Positions 52,186 to 63,110 of a stretch of 64,000 bases of DNA are shown here, one piece after another (the first letter of the stretch is position 1; every line of letters begins with the position of its first letter). A program made the position numbers and the translations under genes. This DNA comes from Actinomadura latina NBRC 106108 (GTDB lineage Bacteria > Actinomycetota > Actinomycetes > Streptosporangiales > Streptosporangiaceae). The notes under the pieces are model-generated. The model was not told the origin of the DNA and did no database searches. It saw only the letters and a program-made list of their open reading frames with translations. The DNA lies in assembly GCF_001552195.1 (NCBI RefSeq), contig NZ_BCQS01000005.1:496001-560000 (forward strand), read 5' to 3'.

Positions 52186-53799
52186 ATGACCAGACGGGCG
52201 TTCACCAGCCGAAGGACCGTGCTCCTGGCCTCGGCGACCCTGCTCGCGACCGCCGGCACCGCGGTGCCGGCGTCAGCGCGGCAGGCGCCGTCCCCGCCGA
52301 CCCCGCAGAAGGCCGCCGAGCGCGCGCTCCAGGCGCTCACCGCGCGCGGTCCCGAGGTCCGCGCCGGGGACGGGCAGGCGTTCAAGGTCGTCCGGGTCAC
52401 CATGGACCGGGACGGCACCTCCCACACCCGGATGACGCGCACCTACGACGGGCTGCCGGTGCTGGGCGGCGACGTCGTCGTCCACCAGTCGGCGGCCGGG
52501 ACGTGGCGCGGCAGCAGCGGCACGCTCGCCGAGGCACCCGCCGACTCCCGCCCGGAGGTCTCCGCCAAGACCGCCCGGAAGCGCGCCGTCACGAAGCACC
52601 GCAAGGCGGAGGGCTCCCCCGCGCTCGTCGTCGAGGCGCGCACCGCCGACCACCAGCCCCGCCTCGCCTGGCGCGTCCAGACCGCCGGCAGGCAGGCCGA
52701 CGGGACGCCGAGCCGCATATTCACGTCCGTGGACGCCGCGACCGGCAAGGTCCTGCTGCGCGAGGAGACGATCCGCACCGAGGCGGGCGACGGCAAGTCG
52801 CTCTACACCGGGACCGTCCCGCTGAACACCACCAAGTCCGGCAGCACCTACCAGCTGAAGGACCCGTCGCGCGGCAACACCTACACGGGAGACGCGGAGA
52901 ACGACACCGACCTCTGCTTCCTGATCTGGTGCTTCCGCCGGGCCCCCGCCACCCTGTTCACCGACGCCGACAACCACTGGGGCAGCGGCACGACGTCCGA
53001 CCGCGCCACCGTCGCCGTCGACGCCCAGTTCGGCACCGACATGACGTGGGACTTCTACAAGAACGTCTTCGGCCGCACCGGCATCGCCGGCGACGGCAAG
53101 GGGTCGTTCAACCGCGTCCACTACGGCGACGGCTACGCGAACGCGTTCTGGGACGACTCGTGCTTCTGCATGACCTACGGCGACGGTGACGGCGTCCAGC
53201 TCGGCCCGCTCACGTCCCTGGACGTGGCCGCGCACGAGATGAGCCACGGCGTCACCAGCTCGACCGCGAACCTCACCTACTCCGGGGAGTCCGGCGGGCT
53301 GAACGAGGCGACGTCCGACATCATGGCCGCCGCCGTCGAGTTCTACGCGAACAACGCCAACGACGTCGGCGACTACCTCGTCGGCGAGGAGGTCGCCCTG
53401 CCCGGCCTCGGCCAGCCCGCGCTGCGCTTCATGGACAGGCCCAGCCGGGACGGCAACTCCGCCGACTCCTGGTCGTCCGGCACCAAGAACCTCGACGTCC
53501 ACTACTCCTCTGGCGTCGCGAACCACTTCTACTACCTGCTGTCCGAGGGCAGCGGCGCGAAGACGATCAACGGCGTCTCCTACAACAGCCCCACGTCCAA
53601 CGGCTCGACGATCACCGGCATCGGCCGGGACGCCGCCACGAAGATCTGGTACCGGGCGCTGACCACGTACATGACGTCCTCGACCGACTACAAGGGCGCG
53701 CGCACCGCGACCCTGAACGCGGCCACGGACCTCTACGGCGCGGGCAGCACGCAGTACGCCACGGTCGCCGCCGCCTGGTCGGCGGTGAACGTGAACTAG
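52186..53799 (+). CDS. Secreted M4 (thermolysin-like) metallopeptidase preproenzyme
   Basis: A 537-residue preproprotein. A signal peptide with many Arg (MTRRAFTSRRTVLLASATLL, cleavage near VPASA) precedes FTP and PepSY propeptide regions (about 45-205; RTYDGLPVLGGDVVVHQSAA). The catalytic domain has zinc-binding HEMSH (His350, Glu351, His354), the third ligand in GGLNEATSDIMAAAVE, and the Tyr/His region NHFYYLLSEGS. It ends soon after the catalytic domain with no added binding module. The ATG has GAGAGGG upstream. It presumably degrades extracellular protein for nutrition. Confidence 0.94.
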   Translation: MTRRAFTSRRTVLLASATLLATAGTAVPASARQAPSPPTPQKAAERALQALTARGPEVRAGDGQAFKVVRVTMDRDGTSHTRMTRTYDGLPVLGGDVVVHQSAAGTWRGSSGTLAEAPADSRPEVSAKTARKRAVTKHRKAEGSPALVVEARTADHQPRLAWRVQTAGRQADGTPSRIFTSVDAATGKVLLREETIRTEAGDGKSLYTGTVPLNTTKSGSTYQLKDPSRGNTYTGDAENDTDLCFLIWCFRRAPATLFTDADNHWGSGTTSDRATVAVDAQFGTDMTWDFYKNVFGRTGIAGDGKGSFNRVHYGDGYANAFWDDSCFCMTYGDGDGVQLGPLTSLDVAAHEMSHGVTSSTANLTYSGESGGLNEATSDIMAAAVEFYANNANDVGDYLVGEEVALPGLGQPALRFMDRPSRDGNSADSWSSGTKNLDVHYSSGVANHFYYLLSEGSGAKTINGVSYNSPTSNGSTITGIGRDAATKIWYRALTTYMTSSTDYKGARTATLNAATDLYGAGSTQYATVAAAWSAVNVN

Positions 53800-53821
53800 G
53801 GACTCCTGTTCCGGGGAGACG

Positions 53822-53865
53822 GCCCCGCGCCCGCGTTCCGATGTGCCGCGCGGGCGCGGGGCTTT
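53822..53865 (+). terminator. Terminator after the secreted M4 peptidase gene
   Basis: A 14-bp perfect stem: GCCCCGCGCCCGCG (53822-53835) pairs with CGCGGGCGCGGGGC (53849-53862), followed by TTTA. It begins 22 bases after the stop and is the best rho-independent candidate in the window. Confidence 0.88.
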
Positions 53866-53913
53866 ACCGGTTTGATGATCCACGAGGCCCGGCCATGGGG
53901 AAGAATCGGTGGC

Positions 53914-54339
53914 ATGGCTACGACACGCACCGCAAACGCACACTGGGAAGGCTCCCTCATCGAGGGCCAGGGGACCGTCTCGCTGGACTCCTCGAAGCTC
54001 GGCACGTACGACGTGACCTGGGCGTCGCGGTCCGAGGAGCCGGGCGGGCGGACGAGCCCCGAGGAGCTCATCGCCGCCGCGCACTCCACCTGCTACTCGA
54101 TGGCGCTCTCGCACGCCCTCGCCGGGGCCGGCTCGCCGCCGGAGAAGGTGGACACCAAGGCCGAGGTCACGTTCCAGCCGGGCGAGGGCATCACCGGCGT
54201 CCACCTGACCGTCCGGGCGAGCGTCCCCGGCCTGTCCGCCGCCGACTTCGAGAAGTTCGCGCAGGACGCCAAGGCGGGCTGCCCGGTGAGCAAGGCCCTC
54301 GCCGGCACCACCATCACCCTGGACGCCGCACTCGCCTGA
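53914..54339 (+). CDS. OsmC-family peroxiredoxin-like protein
   Basis: A 141-residue OsmC/Ohr-fold protein. The first catalytic Cys is in AAAHSTCYSMALSHAL, the second in KFAQDAKAGCPVSKAL, and SPEELIAAAH is the subunit-interface signature. These enzymes reduce organic hydroperoxides with dihydrolipoyl or similar thiols. The ATG at 53914 gives the usual MATTRTANAHWEG start. It stands alone between the M4 gene terminator and convergent uppS. Confidence 0.92.
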   Translation: MATTRTANAHWEGSLIEGQGTVSLDSSKLGTYDVTWASRSEEPGGRTSPEELIAAAHSTCYSMALSHALAGAGSPPEKVDTKAEVTFQPGEGITGVHLTVRASVPGLSAADFEKFAQDAKAGCPVSKALAGTTITLDAALA

Positions 54340-54395
54340 CCACCGGCGGCTGCGGCGGCCACGCCGGCCGCGGCGATCGCACCGGCAGGCGCGGT

Positions 54396-55229
54396 TCAGG
54401 CTCCCCCGGGCGCCTGAACCGCGCCGACCGCGTCGGGCAGGGCGGCCGGTTCCACCGCGTTGGGGGCCGCGCCGCCGTACCGGCGGTCGCGGGACGCGTA
54501 GACCTCGCACGCGTGCCAGAGGTGGCGGCGGTCGAAGTCCGGCCAGAGCGTGTCGAGGAACACCATCTCGGCGTACGCCGACTGCCAGAGCAGGAAGTTG
54601 GACGTGCGCTGCTCCCCCGACGAGCGCAGGAACAGGTCGACGTCCGGGATGCCCGGCTCGTCCAGGTAGCGGGCGAAGACCTTCTCATTGATCTTGCCGG
54701 GGTCGAGCCGGCCGTCCCGGACGTCGCGGGCGATCGCCGCCGCCGCGTCCGCGATCTCCGCCCGGCCGCCGTAGTTCACGCAGAACTGCAGGGTGAGGAC
54801 GTCGTTGTCGCGCGTCATCTCCTCGGCCGTCTCCAGCTCCCTGATGACGCTGCGCCACAGCCTCGGGCGGCGGCCCGCCCACCGGACGCGGACGCCCATC
54901 GAGTGGAGCTGGTCGCGGCGGCGGCGGATCACGTCCCGGTTGAAGCCCATGAGGAAGCGCACCTCGTCCGGGGAGCGCTTCCAGTTCTCGGTGGAGAACG
55001 CGTACGCCGACAGGTAGGGGACGCCCAGCTCGATCGCCCCCATGATGACGTCGAAGAGCGAGTCCTCGCCGCGCTTGTGCCCCTCGGTGCGCGGCAGCCC
55101 GCGCTCCTTCGCCCAGCGGCCGTTGCCGTCCATGACGATCGCGATGTGCCGCGGCACCAGGTCCGCGGGGATCGCGGGCGGGGTGGCGCCGTCCCGGTGC
55201 GGATCCGGCGGCGATACGGCCCTTCTCAA
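54396..55229 (-). CDS. uppS: Isoprenyl (undecaprenyl/decaprenyl-type) diphosphate synthase
   Basis: cis-Prenyltransferase of about 277 residues, making the lipid carrier for cell-wall synthesis. Signatures are [62 protein letters not shown] and [20 protein letters not shown]. The TTG at 55229 overlaps the recO stop (TTTGA), so the two are coupled; GGGAG lies upstream. The adjacent recO and nearby era genes match the conserved actinobacterial order. Confidence 0.94.
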   Translation of the reverse strand: MRRAVSPPDPHRDGATPPAIPADLVPRHIAIVMDGNGRWAKERGLPRTEGHKRGEDSLFDVIMGAIELGVPYLSAYAFSTENWKRSPDEVRFLMGFNRDVIRRRRDQLHSMGVRVRWAGRRPRLWRSVIRELETAEEMTRDNDVLTLQFCVNYGGRAEIADAAAAIARDVRDGRLDPGKINEKVFARYLDEPGIPDVDLFLRSSGEQRTSNFLLWQSAYAEMVFLDTLWPDFDRRHLWHACEVYASRDRRYGGAAPNAVEPAALPDAVGAVQAPGGA

Positions 55230-56002
55230 ACTCGCTCCCTGTCGGTGTCGTCGGTGTTCGTGCCAGGCCCGGTGTCCCGCTCCACGTGGCGGAGGGAGCG
55301 GATGCCGTGCTCCAGGTGCCACTGGAGGTAGGCGGCCACGAGGCCGCTGGTCTCGGCGCGGTGGCGCTGGTCGCTGGCGTCGGCGTACGCCCAGTCTCCG
55401 CGCAGCAGCGCCAGCATCAGCGCGAACGTCGGCGGCGCCGGGGTCGCGGCGCCCGGCTGCCGGCAGTTCGCGCAGACCGCGCCGCCCGCCGCGATGGCGA
55501 ACCCGCGCAGCCCGCCGCGGATGCCGCAGCGGCAGCACTCGTCCAGCGCGGGCGCCCAGCCGGCGACCGACAGCGAGCGCAGCAGGTACGCGTCCAGGAC
55601 GAGCCGGGCGTCGTGGGCGCGCTCGGCGAGCGTGCGCAGCCCGCCGACCAGCAGCAGGAACTGCCGCAGCGCGGGCTCGCCCTCCTCGCTCGTCAGCTTC
55701 TCCGCCGTCTCCAGCATCGCCGTCCCCGCCGTGTAGCGGGGATAGTCGGCGACCAGCGCCTCCCCGTACGGCCGGATGGTCTCGGCCTGCGTGATGAGGT
55801 CGAGGGAGCGCCGCTCGTACAGCTGGAGGTCCACGTGGGTGAACGGCTCCAGCCGCGCCCCGAATCGGGATCTGGTCTTGCGGACCCCCTTCGCCGCGGC
55901 GCGGAGCCGGCCGGTCCGCCGGGTCAGCACCGTCACGATGCGATCGGCCTCGCCCAGCTTCTGGGTGCGCAGGACGATGCCTTCGTCGCGGTACAGGGTC
56001 AC
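55226..56002 (-). CDS. recO: DNA repair protein RecO
   Basis: A 258-residue recombination mediator that helps RecR load RecA. An N-terminal OB fold starts [20 protein letters not shown] with [17 protein letters not shown] helical domain follows, with the zinc site formed by [11 protein letters not shown] and [10 protein letters not shown]. The C-terminus is acidic and disordered ([13 protein letters not shown]). The start is a GTG at 56002. It overlaps uppS downstream. Confidence 0.94.
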   Translation of the reverse strand: MTLYRDEGIVLRTQKLGEADRIVTVLTRRTGRLRAAAKGVRKTRSRFGARLEPFTHVDLQLYERRSLDLITQAETIRPYGEALVADYPRYTAGTAMLETAEKLTSEEGEPALRQFLLLVGGLRTLAERAHDARLVLDAYLLRSLSVAGWAPALDECCRCGIRGGLRGFAIAAGGAVCANCRQPGAATPAPPTFALMLALLRGDWAYADASDQRHRAETSGLVAAYLQWHLEHGIRSLRHVERDTGPGTNTDDTDRERV

Positions 56003-56183
56003 CCGTTCATTCTGACGCACGCCGCCCGATGCCTCGGCGCGGCGGGCGGACATCTCCCCAGGATCTCCGCAAGGCGCCCGCACGGTACCGCAGCGCCGTG
56101 TAACAATCACATACCGTGACCGGATTCGGCCGCCGTGTCCTGCCGAAAGTTGTGGCCTGAACCACAGTGAGCTGGCAGCGTTG

Positions 56184-56200
56184 TGGCATGAGATGCCACA
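56184..56200 (+). repeat. Palindrome spanning the start codon of the protealysin-like gene
   Basis: GTGGCAT-GAG-ATGCCAC is a 7-bp perfect stem with a 3-base loop containing the ATG at 56188. In RNA it would hide the initiation codon, or in DNA it could be an operator; part of it is dictated by the conserved MRCH start. Confidence 0.6.
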
Positions 56201-57228
56201 TCGTGCCACCGCACATGCTGGAGCGGATCGCCCGCGACGCCGACGACCCGGCGCTCCGCGCCCGAGCCCGCCGTACGCTGGCGCTCACCTCCGCGCAGTT
56301 CACCGACCGGAAGATGACCGCGGCCGGCGCCCCCGCCCCGTCCGAGGACTTCGTCCCCGACCGGACGATCGGCGACGCGCGGAACCGGGAGGAGCTGCCC
56401 GGCCGCACCGTCCGCGCCGAGGGGGCCGCCGCGTGCGGCGACGAGGCCGCCGACCAGGCCTACGACTGGCTCGGCGCGACGTTCGACTTCTTCGAGGCCG
56501 CGTACCGGCGCAACTCGATCGACGGCGCGGGGCTGCGGATGGTCTCGACCGTCCACTACGGCGACAAGTACGACAACGCGTTCTGGAACGGCGAGCAGAT
56601 GGTGTACGGGGACGGCGACGGCGTCCTGTTCACCTCGTTCACCGGCTGCCTCGACGTCACCGGCCACGAGCTGGTCCACGGCGTCACGCAGCACACCGCG
56701 AACCTGGAGTACTACGCCCAGGCGGGCGCCCTCAACGAGTCCCTGTCGGACGTGTTCGGCTCGCTCATCAAGCAGTGGCATCTCGGGCAGACCGCCGACC
56801 GGGCCGACTGGCTCATCGGGCAGGGCCTCCTCGCCCCCGGCGTCGGCGGCGTCGCGCTCCGCTCGATGAAGGAGCCGGGCACCGCCTACGACGACCCCCG
56901 CCTCGGCAAGGACCCGCAGCCCGCCCACATGGACCACTACGTCGAGACGTACCGCGACAACGGCGGGGTCCACATCAACTCGGGCATCCCCAACCACGCC
57001 TTCTACCTCGCGGCCACCGCCATCGGCGGGAACGCCTGGGAGAAGGCCGGGCGCGTCTGGTACGACACGCTCACGAGCGGCACCCTGGCCGCCGATGTCG
57101 ATTTCGCCGGGTTCGCCGCCGCGACCGTCCAGGCCGCGACCCGCCTGTACGACGCCGGCTCCGTCGAGGAGAAGGCCGTGACCCGGGCCTGGGCCGGGGT
57201 AGGCGTCCCCACGGAGGCGAACGGATAG
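56188..57228 (+). CDS. Protealysin-like M4 metallopeptidase (no signal peptide)
   Basis: A 346-residue M4 peptidase of the protealysin type. A short N-terminal propeptide begins MRCHIVPPHMLERIARDA, and no signal sequence is present, so it is made in the cytosol. The catalytic domain has TGHELVHGVTQHT (His160, Glu161, His164), the third zinc ligand Glu184 in GALNESLSDVFG, and GGVHINSGIPNHAFYLAA. Protealysin relatives influence host invasion and are checked by a paired inhibitor. Four bases downstream begins an emfourin-like gene, forming a two-gene operon. Confidence 0.95.
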   Translation: MRCHIVPPHMLERIARDADDPALRARARRTLALTSAQFTDRKMTAAGAPAPSEDFVPDRTIGDARNREELPGRTVRAEGAAACGDEAADQAYDWLGATFDFFEAAYRRNSIDGAGLRMVSTVHYGDKYDNAFWNGEQMVYGDGDGVLFTSFTGCLDVTGHELVHGVTQHTANLEYYAQAGALNESLSDVFGSLIKQWHLGQTADRADWLIGQGLLAPGVGGVALRSMKEPGTAYDDPRLGKDPQPAHMDHYVETYRDNGGVHINSGIPNHAFYLAATAIGGNAWEKAGRVWYDTLTSGTLAADVDFAGFAAATVQAATRLYDAGSVEEKAVTRAWAGVGVPTEANG

Positions 57229-57232
57229 CGTC

Positions 57233-57487
57233 GTGAGAGTGACAATCGTCCGCAGCGGAGGGTTCGCGGGGATCGAGCGGCGCGCCGAGTCCGACAGCGC
57301 CAGCGACCCCATGCTGACGAAGCTCGTCCACCGGGTGGACCTCGCATCGGTGCCGCCGCCGGGCCGGATCCCCGACCAGTTCCTGTACGAGATCGACATC
57401 GACGGCGACCGGACCACCGTCGGCGAGGCCCAGCTCCACGGACCCCTCCGCGAACTCGTCCACCACGTCCTCGGCCGGGCCCGCTGA
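57233..57487 (+). CDS. Emfourin-family inhibitor of the M4 protealysin-like peptidase
   Basis: An 84-residue protein: MRVTIVRSGGFAGIERRAES, then LYEIDIDGDRTTVGEAQL, ending PLRELVHHVLGRAR. The pattern RxSGGFAGI near the N-terminus and the position immediately after a protealysin gene are both typical of emfourins, described as slow, tight inhibitors of protealysin. The start is a GTG at 57233. Co-expression would keep the protease silent in the cytosol. Inhibition by this copy is inferred from family and context. Confidence 0.85.
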   Translation: MRVTIVRSGGFAGIERRAESDSASDPMLTKLVHRVDLASVPPPGRIPDQFLYEIDIDGDRTTVGEAQLHGPLRELVHHVLGRAR

Positions 57488-57499
57488 GGTGATCGCCCC

Positions 57500-57520
57500 G
57501 CCCCGGCGCCGGGCCGGGGC
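57500..57520. terminator. Hairpin between convergent emfourin and esterase-family genes
   Basis: An 8-bp stem, GCCCCGGC-type (57500-57507 with 57513-57520), lies midway between the two stops. It could terminate both transcripts. Confidence 0.6.
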
Positions 57521-57527
57521 ACGGAGG

Positions 57528-58748
57528 CTAGGGCTGCGGAACCTCCTTGATGAAGACGATCCCGTCGATCTCGGCCAGGTGGGCCGGGTCCAGCGGGGCG
57601 TAGCCGTAGTACGGGGACACGCGGGCGGCCGGGCGTTCGTCGCCGAAGGCGGCGGCCAGGCGATGGACGTCGACCAGGCGGCGGTCCCCGGGGAGGGCGT
57701 ACAGGACGCCTTCGAGGGTGTCCGGCGGCGGGACGTCCACTCCCCGGTGCCGGATCGTGCCGAGACCGGTGGCAAGGAAGGCGTAGTCGCGGCCGAGGCG
57801 GGCGCTCACGAGCGCGCCGGCGCTCCACCACTCCAGCCGCTGCCCGCCCATCCGCATCGAGCTCTTGCCGCGCTGGAGATGGCCGTTGTGGGCGTGCACC
57901 AGGGTCGGACCCTGCTCGGCCGCGGCCAGGACGTTCTCGGCCATCATCCCGTCCCGGAGGGACGTCAGCCGCATCAGGCGGGCCGGCGAGGGGTCCGCCA
58001 TCCAGAAGTGGTAGCGCAGCAGGCCGGTGGCGGTGCGCGCGTAGAGGCGCGCCCGACCGTAGTCGCCCCCTGGAGTCATCAGGTGCGGCAGCTGGGTGTC
58101 GAGCAGCGCGACGAGGTCGTCGGCCAGCAGCCGCAGCTCCCTGGCCTCGGGCGACCGCCCCGCGGACTGGGACGGGTCCATCATCGCGGCCGGATTCGTC
58201 CACCGGCCGCCGTCGCCGATCAGGCGGTCGAGCGTTTCCGCGGTGCAGGGCAGCAGGTCCGCGTCCACCCTGGACGCGAGGTAGCCGTGGAGCGCGGTGA
58301 GCGCCTGCCGGGGGCTCGCGGCGTGGGTGATCTCCAGCGGGCCGTCGAACCCGGCGAAGCGGACGCGTTCGGACGCGGGCCGGCCGTCGTTGTACGCGCG
58401 CATCCAGCGGACGAGCTCGCGGTTGGCCGCGGACGCGCCCCACCCGTGGCTGAACCCGCGCTCCATGACCTCGTCGAGGGTGCCGGTGCCCGAGGTGACG
58501 TAGTCGTCCACGACCAGGCCCATGATGCAGTCGCTCTCGATCGCGATCGAGCGGTAGCCCTCCTGCTCGACGAGCTGCCGGAAGAGGTCGTTGCGCACCT
58601 CCAGGAGGATGTCCTCGCCGTGGGTGGGCTCGCCCAGCGCGAGTATCCGCGGCCGGGCCGGGAGGAGGCCCATGACGGGGGCGGCCTCGATGGCGTGGGT
58701 GCTCTCCTTGCTGCCAGTAACCATGGCTTCGACAGTATCTTTGAACAT
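57528..58748 (-). CDS. Erythromycin-esterase family protein
   Basis: A 406-residue protein of the EreA/EreB-like family. Conserved sites are ILALGEPTHGEDILLEVRND (the catalytic-type His and Glu), YRSIAIESDCIMGLVVDDYV, and VHAHNGHLQRGKSSMRMGGQ with its HNGH motif. Family members include macrolide esterases, but many have no known substrate and resistance cannot be read from sequence. The ATG at 58748 is used; a Met eight codons in (MVTGSKES) is also possible. It is not in an obvious operon. Confidence 0.87.
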   Translation of the reverse strand: MFKDTVEAMVTGSKESTHAIEAAPVMGLLPARPRILALGEPTHGEDILLEVRNDLFRQLVEQEGYRSIAIESDCIMGLVVDDYVTSGTGTLDEVMERGFSHGWGASAANRELVRWMRAYNDGRPASERVRFAGFDGPLEITHAASPRQALTALHGYLASRVDADLLPCTAETLDRLIGDGGRWTNPAAMMDPSQSAGRSPEARELRLLADDLVALLDTQLPHLMTPGGDYGRARLYARTATGLLRYHFWMADPSPARLMRLTSLRDGMMAENVLAAAEQGPTLVHAHNGHLQRGKSSMRMGGQRLEWWSAGALVSARLGRDYAFLATGLGTIRHRGVDVPPPDTLEGVLYALPGDRRLVDVHRLAAAFGDERPAARVSPYYGYAPLDPAHLAEIDGIVFIKEVPQP

Positions 58749-58841
58749 TCGAGTGAAACTTTGCCGAGATGGCAGCAGGAAAAGCGGCCGAAACCTTCAA
58801 ACCACGCGATGGCCCGACTTCGTCTGACGCGGGGCAGGGCT

Positions 58842-58873
58842 GGACCGCGGGCGCCTCCCCGCACCCGCGGTCC
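58842..58873 (-). terminator. Hairpin downstream of leuA
   Basis: A 10-bp perfect stem: GGACCGCGGG (58842-58851) pairs with CCCGCGGTCC (58864-58873) with a 12-base loop, about 28 bases after the leuA stop. No U-run follows. Confidence 0.65.
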
Positions 58874-58901
58874 CAGGTTCAGCAGTGATCGCGCGAGCGG
58901 C

Positions 58902-60761
<1,860 letters not shown>

Positions 60762-60858
60762 CCGGGTTACGGAAACCGGCGTCCGCATGATGAGACAACA
60801 AGGGCCTCCTCCGTCTCATCGAACGCCCCGCGGCGCTTCCGGCATTCCCCCGCCGGGG

Positions 60859-61638
60859 TCAGCGGACGAGCACGGAGAGGCAGGTCACACAGCCGTCGAG
60901 GGCCTCGAACTCGCTGATGTCGACGCTCGTGACGCGCAGGCCGTCCGCCGCCAGCTGGGCCGCCGTGCGCGGCGCGGAGGCCGCCATCAGGACGTGGTCG
61001 GGCCCGAGCACCGCCACGTGCGCGCCGGACGGTTCGGGCGCGACGCGCATGCACGGCAGCACCGAGGTGTCCACCATGTCCGGCATGCCGATCAGGCCGC
61101 CGTCCGGCAGCGCGGTCAGGGCGGACTTCAGATGCAGGCAGCCGCGCACGTCCACCGGGACGACCCTCCGCCCGCCCAGCAGGTGCGCGAGCTGGCAGAT
61201 GCCCTCCTCGTTCGTGCGGGCGCCGCGCCCCACGTAGACGGTGTCGCCGACGCTCAGCACGTCGCCGCCGTCGAGGGTGCCCGGGTCCTTGACGTGCTCG
61301 ATCCGCAGGCCGAGTTCGCGCGCCGCCCGCTCCGCGCCGGAGCGCTCGCCCCGGCGGCGCTCCTCCCCCGACCGGCATACGATCGCGACGTCGCCAGCGA
61401 CGACCAGGGCGTCCTCGACGAACACGGCGTCGGGGCAGTCGTCGGAGGGCGGCACCGCGCGGACCCGCCAGCCCGCCGAGCGCAGCGCGGCGACGTACGC
61501 CCCGTGCTGGCGCGCGGCGAGCGCGGCGTCGATCGGGCGGCGCGCGGCGTGGGTGACGATCGCCTCGGCGATCCGCGGGCCGGGGGCCCGGACCAGCGCC
61601 CGGCCCACCGGCTCCAGGTCAGCGCCTATCGGCTCCAT
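60859..61638 (-). CDS. ddaH: Dimethylarginine dimethylaminohydrolase-like amidinohydrolase
   Basis: A 259-residue pentein-fold enzyme. Sites are DDCPDAVFVEDALVVAGDVA (substrate carboxylate/guanidine binding Asp and Glu), TLDGGDVLSVGDTVYVGRGA, the catalytic His in GCLHLKSALTAL, and the catalytic Cys near the C-terminus in ALDGCVTCLSVL. The family hydrolyses methylated arginines to citrulline; arginine deiminase-like specificity cannot be excluded. Its ATG is one base from the stop of the TerB/zinc-ribbon gene, so the two form an operon. leuA with its leader lies 98 bases further down. Confidence 0.88.
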   Translation of the reverse strand: MEPIGADLEPVGRALVRAPGPRIAEAIVTHAARRPIDAALAARQHGAYVAALRSAGWRVRAVPPSDDCPDAVFVEDALVVAGDVAIVCRSGEERRRGERSGAERAARELGLRIEHVKDPGTLDGGDVLSVGDTVYVGRGARTNEEGICQLAHLLGGRRVVPVDVRGCLHLKSALTALPDGGLIGMPDMVDTSVLPCMRVAPEPSGAHVAVLGPDHVLMAASAPRTAAQLAADGLRVTSVDISEFEALDGCVTCLSVLVR

Positions 61639-61639
61639 G

Positions 61640-62251
61640 TCAGCGCGCCGCCCCCTCGGTGGTCACGATCACGCCCAGCGCGTACGCGCGGGACATGCCG
61701 AGCAGGTCCGCGACGGCGTGCAGGGCCTGCCGCTCGCCGTCGCCGAGCGGGCCGTCCGCCAGCCCGATCCGGACGGCCTGCGCCAGGAACCACTCCTTGG
61801 CCTCCACCGCGAGCTGGGCCCCCGCCAGGACGACCTCCCGCTCCAGGAACGTGCGGCGCAGCCCGAGGTCGGCGTTCACCGCGTCGGCACCGTAGCCGGG
61901 CTCGCCGTACCCGGTGACCGTCGCGATCGCGCGGGCGCGCGCCGCCGCACTGGACGGGTCGCCGGCCCGCAGCACCAGCGCGGCAGCCGCCCGCATGCCC
62001 GCGGCGAGGGTCTCCGCCATCTGCTGGGCGGTCGGCGTCCGCAGCGCCGAGACGGGGAACCGGCCCCGGCACGTCCGGCACTCCACGGCGTGGCCGAGCC
62101 GCCACAGCGGCACCATCGGGACGAAGAACAGCGAGAACCAGCGGCGCCCGGCGCGCCTGCGGTAGGCGCGGTCGCCGCCGCACTGCGGGCAGTGGAACGT
62201 CCCCTCGCTGACCGTATGGAACACCGCCGTCAGGCCGAAAACGAGCAACAC
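61640..62251 (-). CDS. Zinc-ribbon protein with TerB-like C-terminal domain
   Basis: About 203 residues. The short hydrophobic start VLLVFGLTAVFHTV is followed by a zinc ribbon with FHCPQCGGDRAYRRR and, after a basic hydrophobic patch (FSLFFVPMVPLW), VECRTCRGRF. The C-terminal 100 residues are helical and acidic, with LADGPLGDGERQALHAVADL typical of TerB-like domains. I chose the GTG at 62251 because GGGAGGAG lies upstream. TerB domains bind metals and occur in stress systems; the main ter operon is 45 kb away. Confidence 0.82.
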   Translation of the reverse strand: MLLVFGLTAVFHTVSEGTFHCPQCGGDRAYRRRAGRRWFSLFFVPMVPLWRLGHAVECRTCRGRFPVSALRTPTAQQMAETLAAGMRAAAALVLRAGDPSSAAARARAIATVTGYGEPGYGADAVNADLGLRRTFLEREVVLAGAQLAVEAKEWFLAQAVRIGLADGPLGDGERQALHAVADLLGMSRAYALGVIVTTEGAAR

Positions 62252-62351
62252 CGGGGTTCTCCTCCCATAACGGACTTCGTCCAACGTACCGATCCGAGGG
62301 CGTCGACGTGGCCGTCCCGGTCAATGCCGTTCCTGCCTTTACGCTGGGTTC

Positions 62352-63110
62352 ATGACCGGTGACCTCGGTTCCGACGCGGAACGCCCGCGCGCGCGCCCGT
62401 CCTTCCTGCCGCCCGTCGACGGCTACCCGCCGCCCGCCGGGGACCTGGCCGAGCCGGGCCCGTACCCGCCCGCCGCGGCCGCGCCGAGGCGCGGAACGCC
62501 CTGGGTCCTCGCCGTGATCGCCGCCGCGTCGGCGCTGCTCGTGGCGGCGTTCCTGCCGTGGGCGCACGCGGCGGTCGTCCTCGACCTGTTCGGCCGGACG
62601 CTCAGCCGCGACCTCGGCAGCATCGCCGGCATCGACGCCGACGACATGGTCCTCGCCGTCCCGGTGCTGGCCGTGATCGCGATCGCGCTGGCCTGCTGGG
62701 ACCTGATCGGCCGGGACGCGCGGATCGGCGGGCTCGCCGCCGTCCCCGGGGCGCTCGCGCTGCTGGTCTGCGGCATCTTCGTGCTGCGGCTCGGCGACGT
62801 CCGCGACGACCTGCCCGAGACGGGGCTGGACCTCGGCTACCAGATCACCGTCCGCTACGGCTGGTACCTGGCGGTCGTCGCGTCGCTGTTCGTGATCGGC
62901 TTCAGCCTCGCCCGCCCGATCGGCGCGCGGGCGGCGCGCTCGCGGCGGCCGGACGAGAACCGGTACCCGGACCGGTACGAGCCGCAGTACGCCCACCCGG
63001 AACAGCCGGGCGAGGACGCCTCCTGGCCCGAGGAGGACCGGGCCTGGGGCCGCTCCCCGGACGGGGCGGCGGAACCGCCCGAGCCGGAGCCCGAGAAAGA
63101 TCAGTCGTAG
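62352..63110 (+). CDS. Membrane protein of unknown function
   Basis: A 252-residue protein. A Pro-rich cytosolic N-terminus is followed by four predicted helices: WVLAVIAAASALLVAAFLPW, MVLAVPVLAVIAIALACWDL, LAAVPGALALLVCGIFVLRL and WYLAVVASLFVIGFSLARPI. The tail is long, charged and rich in Glu and Pro. The topology resembles small actinobacterial Trp-containing membrane proteins, but no named family is recognised. It ends by overlapping the convergent era stop by ten bases. Confidence 0.8.
   Translation: MTGDLGSDAERPRARPSFLPPVDGYPPPAGDLAEPGPYPPAAAAPRRGTPWVLAVIAAASALLVAAFLPWAHAAVVLDLFGRTLSRDLGSIAGIDADDMVLAVPVLAVIAIALACWDLIGRDARIGGLAAVPGALALLVCGIFVLRLGDVRDDLPETGLDLGYQITVRYGWYLAVVASLFVIGFSLARPIGARAARSRRPDENRYPDRYEPQYAHPEQPGEDASWPEEDRAWGRSPDGAAEPPEPEPEKDQS

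Noticed and set aside
57528..58748. Macrolide resistance determinant
   Set aside because: Only family-level similarity to erythromycin esterases; most members are uncharacterised and no resistance context is present.
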